Source of the DNA: Aliarcobacter sp.
GTDB lineage: Bacteria > Campylobacterota > Campylobacteria > Campylobacterales > Arcobacteraceae
NCBI GenBank assembly: GCA_028688995.1
Contig: JAQTXB010000005.1
Location: forward strand, 158,725 to 222,724
Reading direction: 5' to 3'
DNA length: 64,000 nucleotides
The position numbers and the translations under genes were made by a program. The notes under the pieces were generated by a model, which saw only the letters and a list, made by a program, of their open reading frames with translations, was not told where the DNA came from and did no database searches. This document shows, piece by piece, positions 17,196-25,465 of this stretch (its first letter is position 1; each line of letters starts with the position of its first letter).

Positions 17196-17984
17196 TTACT
17201 CTTCAACTAATTCTAAAATAGCATTTATAGATTCATTTGTCATATCTAAATCTAAATGTGGAGCATCTTTTGCTTCTACAAGTATTGCATTTAGACCTTT
17301 TGATTTTGCTAAATTATAAAAATCTATTGTAGTTTTTGGAACTGAAATATCATCAGCTGTTCCATAAACAAGAGCAAATTTTGTTTTTTTACTAACTTTA
17401 TCTAAAACATCAACTATTGAAATTAAACCTTTAACATCAGTTTTTTCATGGATATTATAAACACCACCTGCACAAACAATATTATTTATAAGTTCTGGGT
17501 CAATTCCAGTTAAAGTTGCACCCATCATACATCCAGCACTATGGCCAATATAAGTAAGAGTTGAAGCATCATATTTATCTTTTAGAGCTTTAACTAATTC
17601 ATCTAAAAATTCAACATACTCTTTTTTTGCAGCTAAATTTTCAACTCCATTGTGAGACAATGAAGGAAATTTATTTGTTGAACTTTTTGAATATCCAGGA
17701 AGTGCAACAGCAATCGTTGTAATATCTGTACGCATTGCTATATCTTCAGCAAAAGGAGCATATCGCGCAAGTGTATCAGTTCCATCTTTCCAAGTTCCAT
17801 GAACTATGATATTTAATGCACCTTCTACTTCACCTTTAAATTTTTTATATTCAATACACTCATTTCCTGCATAAATAAAATTATCACCTTTTTTTGTACA
17901 CTCATCATTTGAGATTGTTGTGGCATTTAAATATAAACTTGAAGATAAAACCAAACTTGATAATAATAAACTTTTTTTCAACAT
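17196..17984 (-). CDS. Exported alpha/beta hydrolase
   Basis: A 262-aa protein with a signal peptide (MLKKSLLLSSLVLSSSLYLNA). The nucleophile elbow is GHSAGC with S149, the oxyanion region is IVHGTWKDGTD (about 61-70), and the catalytic histidine candidate is in DAPHLDLD near the C-terminus. Two cysteines before the core (C29, C43) may form a disulfide. It lies 33 bases downstream of the DsrE gene at the distal end of the sox gene run. It may act on an ester or thioester in the periplasm. The link to sulfur oxidation is position only. Confidence 0.8.
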   Translation of the reverse strand: MLKKSLLLSSLVLSSSLYLNATTISNDECTKKGDNFIYAGNECIEYKKFKGEVEGALNIIVHGTWKDGTDTLARYAPFAEDIAMRTDITTIAVALPGYSKSSTNKFPSLSHNGVENLAAKKEYVEFLDELVKALKDKYDASTLTYIGHSAGCMMGATLTGIDPELINNIVCAGGVYNIHEKTDVKGLISIVDVLDKVSKKTKFALVYGTADDISVPKTTIDFYNLAKSKGLNAILVEAKDAPHLDLDMTNESINAILELVEE

Positions 17985-18017
17985 TTCATTCTCCTGTTTT
18001 AAATTAAAAAACTTAAA

Positions 18018-18458
18018 TTAATAAGCAGTAATTCCAATATATCCATCTTGTTGTTTTTCAATAACTTCAACAATTCCAGCTTGAGTAAAACTAATTCCAT
18101 CTATAAAATCTGACTCTTTCCATTTCATAGTTTCCATTGTATTTCTACAACCAATAAACTCAACATCATATTCCATCAAAGATTTAATTCTTTCAAGAGT
18201 TTTTTTATCATAATCTTTTTTTAAAACTCTCATTCCTTTTCCATAAGCAACAACAACTATTTTTAGACTTTCAGCTGGATACTCTTTTAAAATATTGTAC
18301 ATAGAACCAATTGTATGTTCAACTGTTTCTAAATCACCAACATATAAAGAATAAACCACTTTTCTTGGATTATCAAAACTAGGTTGTGGTTCACTAAACT
18401 TTGCTTGGGCATAAGAAAAAACTGCCATAAATACAACTAATATAAATTTTTTTATCAT
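18018..18458 (-). CDS. Exported DsrE-family protein
   Basis: A 146-aa protein with a signal peptide (MIKKFILVVFMAVFSYAQA). A DsrE/DsrF-like fold covers about 30-146: KVVYSLYVGDLETVEHTIGSMYNILKEYP, then VVVAYGKGMRVL and YDVEFIGCRNTME. The single conserved cysteine in IGCRNTM is at the place where DsrE-like proteins carry sulfur. It has an AAGGAT ribosome site. It is 3 bases after the MOSC gene and 33 bases before the hydrolase gene, in the run downstream of soxB. A sulfur-carrier role in the periplasm is a reasonable inference. Confidence 0.82.
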   Translation of the reverse strand: MIKKFILVVFMAVFSYAQAKFSEPQPSFDNPRKVVYSLYVGDLETVEHTIGSMYNILKEYPAESLKIVVVAYGKGMRVLKKDYDKKTLERIKSLMEYDVEFIGCRNTMETMKWKESDFIDGISFTQAGIVEVIEKQQDGYIGITAY

Positions 18459-18461
18459 CTT

Positions 18462-18908
18462 TTATCCTTCTATTTTTACTATCATATCTTTTGATATATT
18501 ACCACTTTTTATGATTTTACAATAAACTCCCCTATGACCTTTTAATAAAATTGGTAAATTTTCATCAAAAACAGCCAAATGATTACAAATGGTACAAACC
18601 TGAGTGATTTCAATAATTGAATCACCAATTATTAGATTTGTTCCTATTTCCAAACTATGTGGGTCAAAATCCAACAAAACATTTTCACCTAAACAGCCAA
18701 ACTCTAAATTTATACCATTTTGCAATGCAATTTCATAGGATTTTAATCCTACAATCATAACAGTTTGTTCTAGTTTTTTCCCTGCAAATTTATCATTTTC
18801 AATTCCAAAGCCCTCGATTAGATTTAAAAATGACACTTGTGGTCTTGGAAGTCCACTTGAATCTTTTGTAGCACTAAAAGTATTTAAAACTTTTCCCATA
18901 CTTTTCAT
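18462..18908 (-). CDS. MOSC-domain protein
   Basis: A 148-aa cytoplasmic protein spanning a MOSC domain (the fold shared by molybdenum-cofactor sulfurase C-terminus and YiiM-like proteins). Diagnostic stretches are GIENDKFAGKKLEQTVMIVG, LEFGCLGENVLLDFDPHSLEIGTNLIIGDSIIEITQVCTICNHL and GHRGVYCKIIKSG. The conserved cysteine sits in QVCTICNHL. The gene touches both neighbours (1 and 3 bases). Because SoxC and MsrP in this window are molybdoenzymes, a link to cofactor sulfuration or to sulfur carriage is plausible but unproved. Confidence 0.85.
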   Translation of the reverse strand: MKSMGKVLNTFSATKDSSGLPRPQVSFLNLIEGFGIENDKFAGKKLEQTVMIVGLKSYEIALQNGINLEFGCLGENVLLDFDPHSLEIGTNLIIGDSIIEITQVCTICNHLAVFDENLPILLKGHRGVYCKIIKSGNISKDMIVKIEG

Positions 18909-18909
18909 A

Positions 18910-19698
18910 TTATTTTATATTCTCTTTCAAAATTTCTAAAAAATCACTTTTTATCCAACTTCCAGGATACTGTTTTATATAAGTTCCCTCTTTTGAAACT
19001 ATAAAAAATGTTGGAGTTATTTGTTTATAAACTTCTTGTAAAGAAAAAGGAAGTTTAGTTTCATCCACATCAACTTTCATATAAACAAAGTTTTTATTAG
19101 TTTCATTCTTCACTTCATCTAAACTAAGAACTTCTTTATCCATCTTTTTACAAAAAAAACAACTTTTTGAAGTTGCATACACAATGATTTTTTTATTTTC
19201 TTTTTGAGCTTTTTTTAAAATTTCTGTTTCATCATTTAAAGCTAACTCTTTTGTTTTTATTGTTTGAGTTTTATATTTTTTATAATTCATAAAAAATATT
19301 GCAAGATTTGAATACTCTTCACTACTCAAGCCTAAAATAGGTTTTTTAACATCATAATATTTTAAAATATGTTCATCACAAATTGAATTAAATCTATCAG
19401 GATTTTCTAAATAAGATTTTAAGAAACCCTCAATTTCTAGTTGTTGCATTTCAGGATCAGTTTCATCACCAATTTTTTTTGAACTATCCATTATTTCATA
19501 AGCTAACATATTTACAGTTGGTGATTTTAGATTTAAAAGCTTATTTTCTTTTTCAAAAAAATTCTCTTTTAAAATATTTATATCTATAGCATTTCCATGA
19601 CAAGAGGAACATTTATTTTTAAAAATAGCTTCACCCTCTTTAAAATCTGCATTTAAATTAACAATTAGAAATAGACAAAATAGTAAAATTTTTATCAA
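18910..19698 (-). CDS. soxW: SoxW-like cytochrome c / thioredoxin fusion
   Basis: A 262-aa exported protein (signal MIKILLFCLFLIVNLNA). The N-terminal half is a monoheme cytochrome c with CSSCH at 30-34. The C-terminal half (about 155-262) is a thioredoxin fold with the redox pair C180-F-F-C183 (SKSCFFCKKMD) and the cis-proline segment YKQITPTFFIV. Typical SoxW is only the thioredoxin, so this is an extended or fused form. It begins downstream of the soxB terminator and leads the MOSC-DsrE-hydrolase genes. Probable role: keeping SoxYZ or another Sox cysteine reduced, perhaps wired to cytochrome electron flow. Confidence 0.8.
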   Translation of the reverse strand: MIKILLFCLFLIVNLNADFKEGEAIFKNKCSSCHGNAIDINILKENFFEKENKLLNLKSPTVNMLAYEIMDSSKKIGDETDPEMQQLEIEGFLKSYLENPDRFNSICDEHILKYYDVKKPILGLSSEEYSNLAIFFMNYKKYKTQTIKTKELALNDETEILKKAQKENKKIIVYATSKSCFFCKKMDKEVLSLDEVKNETNKNFVYMKVDVDETKLPFSLQEVYKQITPTFFIVSKEGTYIKQYPGSWIKSDFLEILKENIK

Positions 19699-19756
19699 AA
19701 TAGAATCCTTTTTTCAACTTAATAAATATTTACTATAAAAAATTTATTAAATCGAA

Positions 19757-19786
19757 AAAGGTATAAAGAGAGTTCTTTATACCTTT
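19757..19786 (-). terminator. Terminator after soxB
   Basis: A 13-bp stem AAAGGTATAAAGA/TCTTTATACCTTT with a GAGT loop is followed by T residues on the minus strand, within 40 bases after the soxB stop. It separates soxB from the soxW-like gene. Confidence 0.8.
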
Positions 19787-19795
19787 AGCCTAAAA

Positions 19796-21559
19796 TTAAA
19801 TAATTCCAGGATTACCTTTAATTCCTATAATATCAGGAGTATCAACTTTTACATTAGTAATATGTTTAACATTTTTTAGATATGTTTCTACAGTTTCCCA
19901 AACAGGTTCACCCTCAGATTTTGCTCCAACAGTTGACCAACCAGCTACTTTGTAAGATTTACTAGCATCTAGTTTTTCACCAGTTTTTGTTAAAACAATA
20001 TCAGTGATTCTTTCACCCATTTTTGCTGTTGGATTTATTCTATATGAAATTCCACCTGTTCTTACCATATCTCCACCTTGTTGGTAGAATGGATCTTCAT
20101 TAAATAAGTTATCAGCAACATCTTCTAAAATAGCTTTAATATCCTCACCTTTAATATCTCTTGCATAAGTTTCTGGATATGTCATAGCAGTTTGAGTCAT
20201 TAAATCATCAAATGTGATTGTTTGACCTGGCATTACAGATGTTCCCCATCTAAATCCAGGAGATAATGAAATTTGTGCTTCTTTTACTTCTAAAAGTGCA
20301 TCACAAATAATTTGATCCCATGAACCGTTAAAGTTTCCTCTTCTAAACAATGTTTGTTCAGTTGTTGCTATTGGGCGTGTAAGTTCTTTTAAGAATGGAA
20401 GTCTTACATCTTCAATATATTTTTTCATCTCTTTATTTTCAGGAATTAAATCAGAGAAAATAGGAAGAAGTGTAAATTTGAAGTCTTTGATTTTTCCTTT
20501 TTGAATATCTAAATCTAGAACATTTAAGAATTTACCATTACTTCCAGCATTACAAACATAAGTTGTACCACTTGCATTTTTAACAGGAACAGCTTCAGGA
20601 ACACCATCATGAGTATGTCCACCCATAATAAAGTCAATTCCAGTTACAACTTCTGCCATTTTTTTATCTGTATCAAAACCATTGTGAGAAAGTACAATAA
20701 TAGCATCAGGTTTTTCTTCTGCTTTAATTTTATTAACAATCTCTTGCATATTGTCTTCTTTTATTCCAAATGTCCAATCAGGAATAAATCTTTGAGGATT
20801 TGCAATAGTTGTATAAGGGAATGCTTGACCGATAATTGCAACTCTTGCTTTTCCCATAGTTTTAATTGTGTATGGTTTAAATGCTAATCCACTATCTTCA
20901 TCAAAAGCTTCAGCCCCATTCATTAAAGCATCTTCTTTCACAAAGATATTTTGTGCTAAAAATTCTGCTTTTAGCTCTTTTACATTTGCTAAAACTTCTT
21001 CAGCTTTATATGTAAATTCCCAATGCCCAACAGCCACATCAACACCAAGTAGATTCATAGCACCAACCATATCTCTACCTCTTGTATAAAGAGCAGTTGC
21101 ACTTCCTTGCCATGTATCTCCACCATCTAATAAAATAGTTTTATCTGCACCAAAACTATTTTTTAAATAATCAACTACAGTTTTAATTTGTGCAAAACCA
21201 CCAACTTTTCCCATAACTTTTGCATGTTTTTCAAAATCTACACAAGAGTATGCATATTCAAGTCTTTTATTACCTTTAATTCCATAATAATCAAGTAATT
21301 TCTCACCTACAATATGTGGTGGTTTACCAAAATTACTAAAAAATCCAAGATTAACACTAGGCTCCCTAAAATAAACAGGAAGTAATTGTGCATGAGAATC
21401 TGTCATATGTAAAAATCTAGCATTCCCAAATGGCTTTAATTTATAATAATCTTCTAATTTTTTTGTATCTGTCATTCTTGTGTGAGAATTTGCAAATACA
21501 GGCGCAGCTCCAAGCATTGCAACCATATAAACAAACTCTCTTCTACTTAATTTACTCAT
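19796..21559 (-). CDS. soxB: Thiosulfohydrolase SoxB
   Basis: This 587-aa periplasmic dimanganese enzyme of the 5'-nucleotidase family hydrolyses the sulfone group from SoxY-bound sulfur, releasing sulfate. It has a Tat-type leader (SRREFVYMVAMLGAAPVFA). Metal-binding signatures are FLHMTDSHAQLLPVYFREP, LLDGGDTWQGS, the SoxB-specific VAVGHWEFTY in place of the nucleotidase GNHE, and IVLSHNGFD...MGGHTHDG. The C-terminal nucleotidase-like domain starts near residue 395 (PIATTEQTLFRRGNFN). It lies between two terminators, so its level may be set apart from soxCDXYZA. Confidence 0.97.
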   Translation of the reverse strand: MSKLSRREFVYMVAMLGAAPVFANSHTRMTDTKKLEDYYKLKPFGNARFLHMTDSHAQLLPVYFREPSVNLGFFSNFGKPPHIVGEKLLDYYGIKGNKRLEYAYSCVDFEKHAKVMGKVGGFAQIKTVVDYLKNSFGADKTILLDGGDTWQGSATALYTRGRDMVGAMNLLGVDVAVGHWEFTYKAEEVLANVKELKAEFLAQNIFVKEDALMNGAEAFDEDSGLAFKPYTIKTMGKARVAIIGQAFPYTTIANPQRFIPDWTFGIKEDNMQEIVNKIKAEEKPDAIIVLSHNGFDTDKKMAEVVTGIDFIMGGHTHDGVPEAVPVKNASGTTYVCNAGSNGKFLNVLDLDIQKGKIKDFKFTLLPIFSDLIPENKEMKKYIEDVRLPFLKELTRPIATTEQTLFRRGNFNGSWDQIICDALLEVKEAQISLSPGFRWGTSVMPGQTITFDDLMTQTAMTYPETYARDIKGEDIKAILEDVADNLFNEDPFYQQGGDMVRTGGISYRINPTAKMGERITDIVLTKTGEKLDASKSYKVAGWSTVGAKSEGEPVWETVETYLKNVKHITNVKVDTPDIIGIKGNPGII

Positions 21560-21622
21560 TTTTATACCTTTTATTAGTTTAAAATACTAATTTTTTATTG
21601 TATTTTTAAATTTATGGGAATA

Positions 21623-21656
21623 AAAAAAGTCAAGAGTAATAAATCTTGACTTTTTT
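21623..21656 (-). terminator. Intra-cluster terminator between soxA-linked gene and soxB
   Basis: A 13-bp perfect stem AAAAAAGTCAAGA/TCTTGACTTTTTT with an 8-base loop lies 24 bases after the unknown gene's stop and 60 bases before soxB. With T-tracts built into the stem it is a strong intrinsic terminator. Confidence 0.85.
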
Positions 21657-21679
21657 AAACCTATTAATAAAATATTTTA

Positions 21680-22105
21680 TTAATATTTATACCCATCACT
21701 TGGACTTGCCAATTTCCAAGTTTTTTTAGCCTCTTCTTCTTGAGTTAAAGCACTAATTGCAAAAGAACAAGCTCTCCATGCACCGTATTCAACAGCTACA
21801 TCCCCAGTTTTTTTCTTTTTATCATCAACTATATCTATTGTTTTAGCACCTGATTTTATTGCAGCATCAACAGCTTCAATATATTGACTAGCTTTCATTC
21901 CCAATCTCATAAATTCAACATTGTGTTTTACTGCTATTTCATTATATTTTGTTGCTGTTGCTAATACTTTTTCAATACCATTCGCTTGAACATTACACTC
22001 TTTTTTTACATCTAATTTAGATATTTCAGAAGCATTAACACTTACAACTAATCCAGAAGTTAATAATGCTGTTGCTGTTACGAATTTTAAAATTGTTTTT
22101 TTCAT
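21680..22105 (-). CDS. Uncharacterised exported protein of the sox operon
   Basis: A 141-aa exported protein; no family recognised with confidence. I use the ATG at 22105 (MKKTILKFVTATALL) rather than the track's GTG three codons earlier, because AAGG then sits at proper spacing. After a signal peptide ending near ...VVSVNASE it has two cysteines (KKECNVQAN and WRACSFAI), which could pair. The body is helical and ends in KTWKLASPSDGYKY. It lies 13 bases after soxA and before a terminator, so it is the last gene of the soxCDXYZA transcript. A SoxXA-associated subunit is possible; I do not see the features needed to call SoxK. Confidence 0.7.
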   Translation of the reverse strand: MKKTILKFVTATALLTSGLVVSVNASEISKLDVKKECNVQANGIEKVLATATKYNEIAVKHNVEFMRLGMKASQYIEAVDAAIKSGAKTIDIVDDKKKKTGDVAVEYGAWRACSFAISALTQEEEAKKTWKLASPSDGYKY

Positions 22106-22118
22106 AATATCCACCTTA

Positions 22119-23033
22119 TTATTTTCTTACATCTGGACCGTCAACAGCCATACCATTTGACATATACGCAAGGAAATATAATAACTCTTTCATTTGTGTA
22201 CTTTCATCTTTTGGAGGAACTTGACCTTGATCTACAATACAACCTGATATTCTTCGCTCAATCGTACCTAATTCATCCCATTTTAATCTATATACAGGGA
22301 AATGTGTCATTTGTCCAGTTAATGGAGAAAGTTTTTCATTTCTAACTCTTACACCTGCTCCTTGAACATGACACTCAGCACAAGAAAGTTTTAAATAACC
22401 TTTTTGACTGTAATAATACTCTTTTCCATTTTCATAAGCTTTTTTAGCATCAGCACTTAATATTTTAATATCCACTTTTTTACCAGCTTCAGTTGTTGTA
22501 CTAGCTAAGTATGCTTGGAAATTTGCCATATCACCTTTTTGCGTATTCCACTCAGCTTCACCATTAGCTCTTAAACAATCATTAACAGCAGAAGTTAAAG
22601 ATACTAACTGTTTTTTCTTTTCATCAAAATATGGGTAATTCCCTGTTACTTTTGTATCAGGAAAACAAGTTGCTAATGAGTTTCCATTAGCAAATTTTTT
22701 GTTATACAATGTCTCACCTTTTTCAATACCTGAATCATAAGGTGGCATCTCTTTAATTGCCTCATATTGAGATTTAGCATCTTTAGAGAATGAATAAGCT
22801 CCTATTGCAAAATCATTATGTTTTAAATTTTTTGCATAATCATTTTTCAACTCTTCATCTGTTGAATACGGGAAAAAAGTATTTTTATTTTTTTCTGGAT
22901 CAGCAAACTTTGCTTCAAAATACTTTATTGTTGCAACCCTATCTTTTTCTGCTTGAGCATTGAAATCAGCTGCATATAAAGAGCAAACTGTAAGTGCTAT
23001 TATTGCTGTAGACTTTACAAATTTTGATAACAT
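22119..23033 (-). CDS. soxA: L-cysteine S-thiosulfotransferase subunit SoxA, cytochrome c
   Basis: The catalytic subunit of periplasmic SoxXA joins thiosulfate to the SoxY cysteine. It has a signal peptide (to about residue 22). The single CxxCH heme site CAECH is at about 219-223. The active cysteine C266 lies in RRISGCIVDQGQ, the place of the cysteine-persulfide heme ligand. Cysteines near 124 and 154 replace the first heme of diheme SoxA and probably form a disulfide, so this is the monoheme type. Two adjacent ATG codons exist at the start; AGGAG spacing favours the second, used here. It follows soxZ by 37 bases. Confidence 0.95.
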   Translation of the reverse strand: MLSKFVKSTAIIALTVCSLYAADFNAQAEKDRVATIKYFEAKFADPEKNKNTFFPYSTDEELKNDYAKNLKHNDFAIGAYSFSKDAKSQYEAIKEMPPYDSGIEKGETLYNKKFANGNSLATCFPDTKVTGNYPYFDEKKKQLVSLTSAVNDCLRANGEAEWNTQKGDMANFQAYLASTTTEAGKKVDIKILSADAKKAYENGKEYYYSQKGYLKLSCAECHVQGAGVRVRNEKLSPLTGQMTHFPVYRLKWDELGTIERRISGCIVDQGQVPPKDESTQMKELLYFLAYMSNGMAVDGPDVRK

Positions 23034-23070
23034 CATATCTCCTTTTATTTTAATTGCATAAAGTTTGTAA

Positions 23071-23376
23071 CTATTTTATTTTTTCACTACTTGTATCTGT
23101 ATTACCTTTTAAATCTTTCCAAGTAAGTTCAATTGTATCACCAACAGCTGCACCTTTAAATGAAAACTTTAGGTAAGGATCTTTTGATAAGAATTGACTT
23201 GTTGATGCTTCATACACAACTTTATCTCCAACTTTTGCAACTACATAAGTAATAAAGTTAGCCTCTTTTTTTGCTCTTTCTGCTTCTTGGTAACTTAACA
23301 TTGGATGTGTAGCTAATGCTTTTACTTCAACTATTCCGTCTTTTAATTTTGCTTTGATTTTTGTAGTATCTGACAT
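23071..23376 (-). CDS. soxZ: Sulfur carrier partner SoxZ
   Basis: A 101-aa protein with an immunoglobulin-like beta fold, standard for SoxZ. SoxZ pairs with SoxY as the carrier of sulfur intermediates. Recognisable parts are KIKAKLKDGIVEVKALATHPM, FITYVVAKVGDKVVYEASTSQFLSKDPYLKFSFKGAAVGDTIELTWKDLKGNT. It has no signal peptide; as is usual for SoxZ it is expected to be exported with SoxY (family knowledge). It sits between soxY (66-base gap) and soxA in the operon. Confidence 0.96.
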   Translation of the reverse strand: MSDTTKIKAKLKDGIVEVKALATHPMLSYQEAERAKKEANFITYVVAKVGDKVVYEASTSQFLSKDPYLKFSFKGAAVGDTIELTWKDLKGNTDTSSEKIK

Positions 23377-23442
23377 TTTTTTTCCTTTTTTCTATCTATT
23401 TTTTTATGTTATTTATAATTTTTTATGAATAAGTTGAAAAAA

Positions 23443-23895
23443 TCAACCACCACATCCACCAATAGTTACTTTTACTAATTTAGAAGCTGAATATAATTTT
23501 CCATCTGCTTCTGCAACAACTGTAACTGTACCTGTTTTTGCTAGTTTAATTCTAATTGCATAATCAGCAACAGAATTTTCATTTAAACTAAATACAGCAA
23601 CTGCACTTTCAGGATTTGCATCTTGGAATACTGCAATTCTTGTAGCTTTTAATTGAGTATCAAAAGAAACTGGAATAACAGCACCATTTTCAGCAATATC
23701 AGGAGCACTTAAATTAATACTTCCCTCAGTTAATGTATTTGATCCAAAAAGCTCTTTTATAGCTTCATCTACTTTTGTTGCAGTCCATGCTTTTGGTAGA
23801 GTTTCTCTAAAATCAACAGCACTTAATTTTCCAGGAATTGCCGCAATTGCAACTGCACCTAATCCTAAACTTAAAAAACTTCTTCTATTCATCAT
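23443..23895 (-). CDS. soxY: Sulfur carrier protein SoxY
   Basis: A 150-aa periplasmic protein with a Tat leader (NRRSFLSLGLGAVAIAAIPG) and an immunoglobulin-like body. It ends in the invariant carrier tail TIGGCGG, whose cysteine (residue 148) is the covalent attachment point for sulfur intermediates. Length and position between soxX and soxZ are typical. Two adjacent ATG codons make the exact first residue uncertain by one. It acts with SoxZ and is visited by SoxXA, SoxB and SoxCD. Confidence 0.97.
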   Translation of the reverse strand: MMNRRSFLSLGLGAVAIAAIPGKLSAVDFRETLPKAWTATKVDEAIKELFGSNTLTEGSINLSAPDIAENGAVIPVSFDTQLKATRIAVFQDANPESAVAVFSLNENSVADYAIRIKLAKTGTVTVVAEADGKLYSASKLVKVTIGGCGG

Positions 23896-23910
23896 GTGTT
23901 ATCCTTTGTA

Positions 23911-24264
23911 TTAATTAATTGTTTTTAAATAAGCGATTACAGCTTTAATTTCATCATCACTTAACCAACCATTTTTACCAAATGCTGGCATTGTTGAAAT
24001 TGGGTTTGTTGTATTTGGGTCATAAATTTTTGCATATAAAGCTTCATCTGGCCAAGCTGATAAAGATTGTAAAATAGGTCCCATACTTCCTGGGCCATCT
24101 ATAGCTTTACCATTTACAGCATGACAAGCTAAACAATTTCCCTGAGTATTAGTATTAAAGATTTTTTCACCTTTTTTAACTAACTCATCATCTGATGCAA
24201 AACCACTAACTACCACTAATCCACTAATTGCAGATACTGCTAGTAACTTTTTAATTACATTCAT
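23911..24264 (-). CDS. soxX: Sulfur oxidation cytochrome c SoxX
   Basis: This 117-aa monoheme cytochrome c is the small subunit of SoxXA and takes up electrons as thiosulfate is bound to SoxY. It has a signal peptide to about residue 24. The heme site CLACH is at 44-48 (GNCLACHAVNGKAIDGPGSMGP). The distal methionine candidate is in PISTMPAFGKNGWLSDDEIKAVIAYL. It is encoded apart from soxA by soxY and soxZ. It lies 13 bases after soxD. Confidence 0.93.
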   Translation of the reverse strand: MNVIKKLLAVSAISGLVVVSGFASDDELVKKGEKIFNTNTQGNCLACHAVNGKAIDGPGSMGPILQSLSAWPDEALYAKIYDPNTTNPISTMPAFGKNGWLSDDEIKAVIAYLKTIN

Positions 24265-24277
24265 AAGCTCTCCTTTT

Positions 24278-25465
24278 TTATTTACTAGAATTAATCATAT
24301 AATCGATTACTTCTTTCATTTTCTCATCTGTTAAATCAAGACCACCTTTAGGGGGCATAGAATTTATACCATTTATTCCATTATGATAAACTTTATCAAT
24401 TCCCTTCTCAACAACCTTTGCCCAAGCAGCTTTATCACCTAAAACAGGAGCTCCAAGAGCTGGATTACCATGACAAGTTACACATGTCTCTTCATATGTT
24501 TTTTGTGCAACAGATATAGTACCTTTATCTTCAGTTTTTGGCAAATCTCTTACTGTTGATGCGTGTTGATTTGCATTTGCAGTTAAATCATTTTCGATTT
24601 TTAAAAGAAGTGTATTTACATCCTCTTTTATACAATCTTTCATACATTTTGTCCCTGTTCCATAAATTTTAGGATTAGAAAGTAATGCAGTCATATTTTT
24701 TACACCTTGTCTAGGATCTGGTGTATCAACTTCAGGATAGAATCCATCGTGATTTGGCATCACAATTTTTTTCATTTTTTCTTTATCTAACACAAACTCA
24801 TCTTCTAAATCTTCACCTTCATATTGAATACCATTTACAGATAACATATATGCAGTTAAAGCATAAGTTTCACTATTTGTTAAACTTTTTGGATGAGGGA
24901 AAGGCATCGAGTCTTGAATATACCAATATAATGTACTAGCATATGGCCAATATGAACCTATAGTTCTAATTGGAGTATCTGGATTTGGATTTTCATCAGC
25001 TGGGTTTAATCTTTGAATTTTTAAAGACTCTTTTGTTCCACCTGCAAGTCTTGGATAACCTTTTCCACCTGTACCAAAGTCACCATGACACATAACACAA
25101 TGTTTATCATATAACTCAGCACCAGTTTCAACAGAACCTTCTGCTTTTTTAGGTTTTCCATCATCTCCTAAAACTACTTCACCATTTTTCATATCAAATT
25201 CAGGTAAACCAGTTCCATCAGGTCTTACATCAACATTCCAAGCTGTTATTTCTTTTTGTGTTACTGCTCTACCAATATTAGAATCTTTAACCTCTTGAGT
25301 ATTTACATAATAAGAGTTATATTTACCATCTTTAATTGGATATTTAACAGCACCATCAACTGATGTCTCTTTTGAAGCAGCAATTGCAGAACTTGCTAAT
25401 AGTGTTGATAAACCAATGCTAAAAAGAGTAAATTTAAGCTTTTTTGTGTTTTCTAATTTGAACAT
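24278..25465 (-). CDS. soxD: Sulfane dehydrogenase cytochrome subunit SoxD
   Basis: A 395-aa diheme cytochrome c that takes electrons from the molybdenum subunit SoxC. It has a signal peptide (LFSIGLSTLLASSAIAA). CxxCH sites are at 123-127 (CVMCHGDFGTGGKGYPRLAGG) and 328-332 (CVTCHGNPALGAPVLGD). The linker holds an extra cysteine pair, KCMKDC at about 273-277. The gene starts inside the 3' end of soxC (32-base overlap) with AAGGAGAG at good spacing, so the overlap looks real and translation is coupled. Confidence 0.93.
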   Translation of the reverse strand: MFKLENTKKLKFTLFSIGLSTLLASSAIAASKETSVDGAVKYPIKDGKYNSYYVNTQEVKDSNIGRAVTQKEITAWNVDVRPDGTGLPEFDMKNGEVVLGDDGKPKKAEGSVETGAELYDKHCVMCHGDFGTGGKGYPRLAGGTKESLKIQRLNPADENPNPDTPIRTIGSYWPYASTLYWYIQDSMPFPHPKSLTNSETYALTAYMLSVNGIQYEGEDLEDEFVLDKEKMKKIVMPNHDGFYPEVDTPDPRQGVKNMTALLSNPKIYGTGTKCMKDCIKEDVNTLLLKIENDLTANANQHASTVRDLPKTEDKGTISVAQKTYEETCVTCHGNPALGAPVLGDKAAWAKVVEKGIDKVYHNGINGINSMPPKGGLDLTDEKMKEVIDYMINSSK

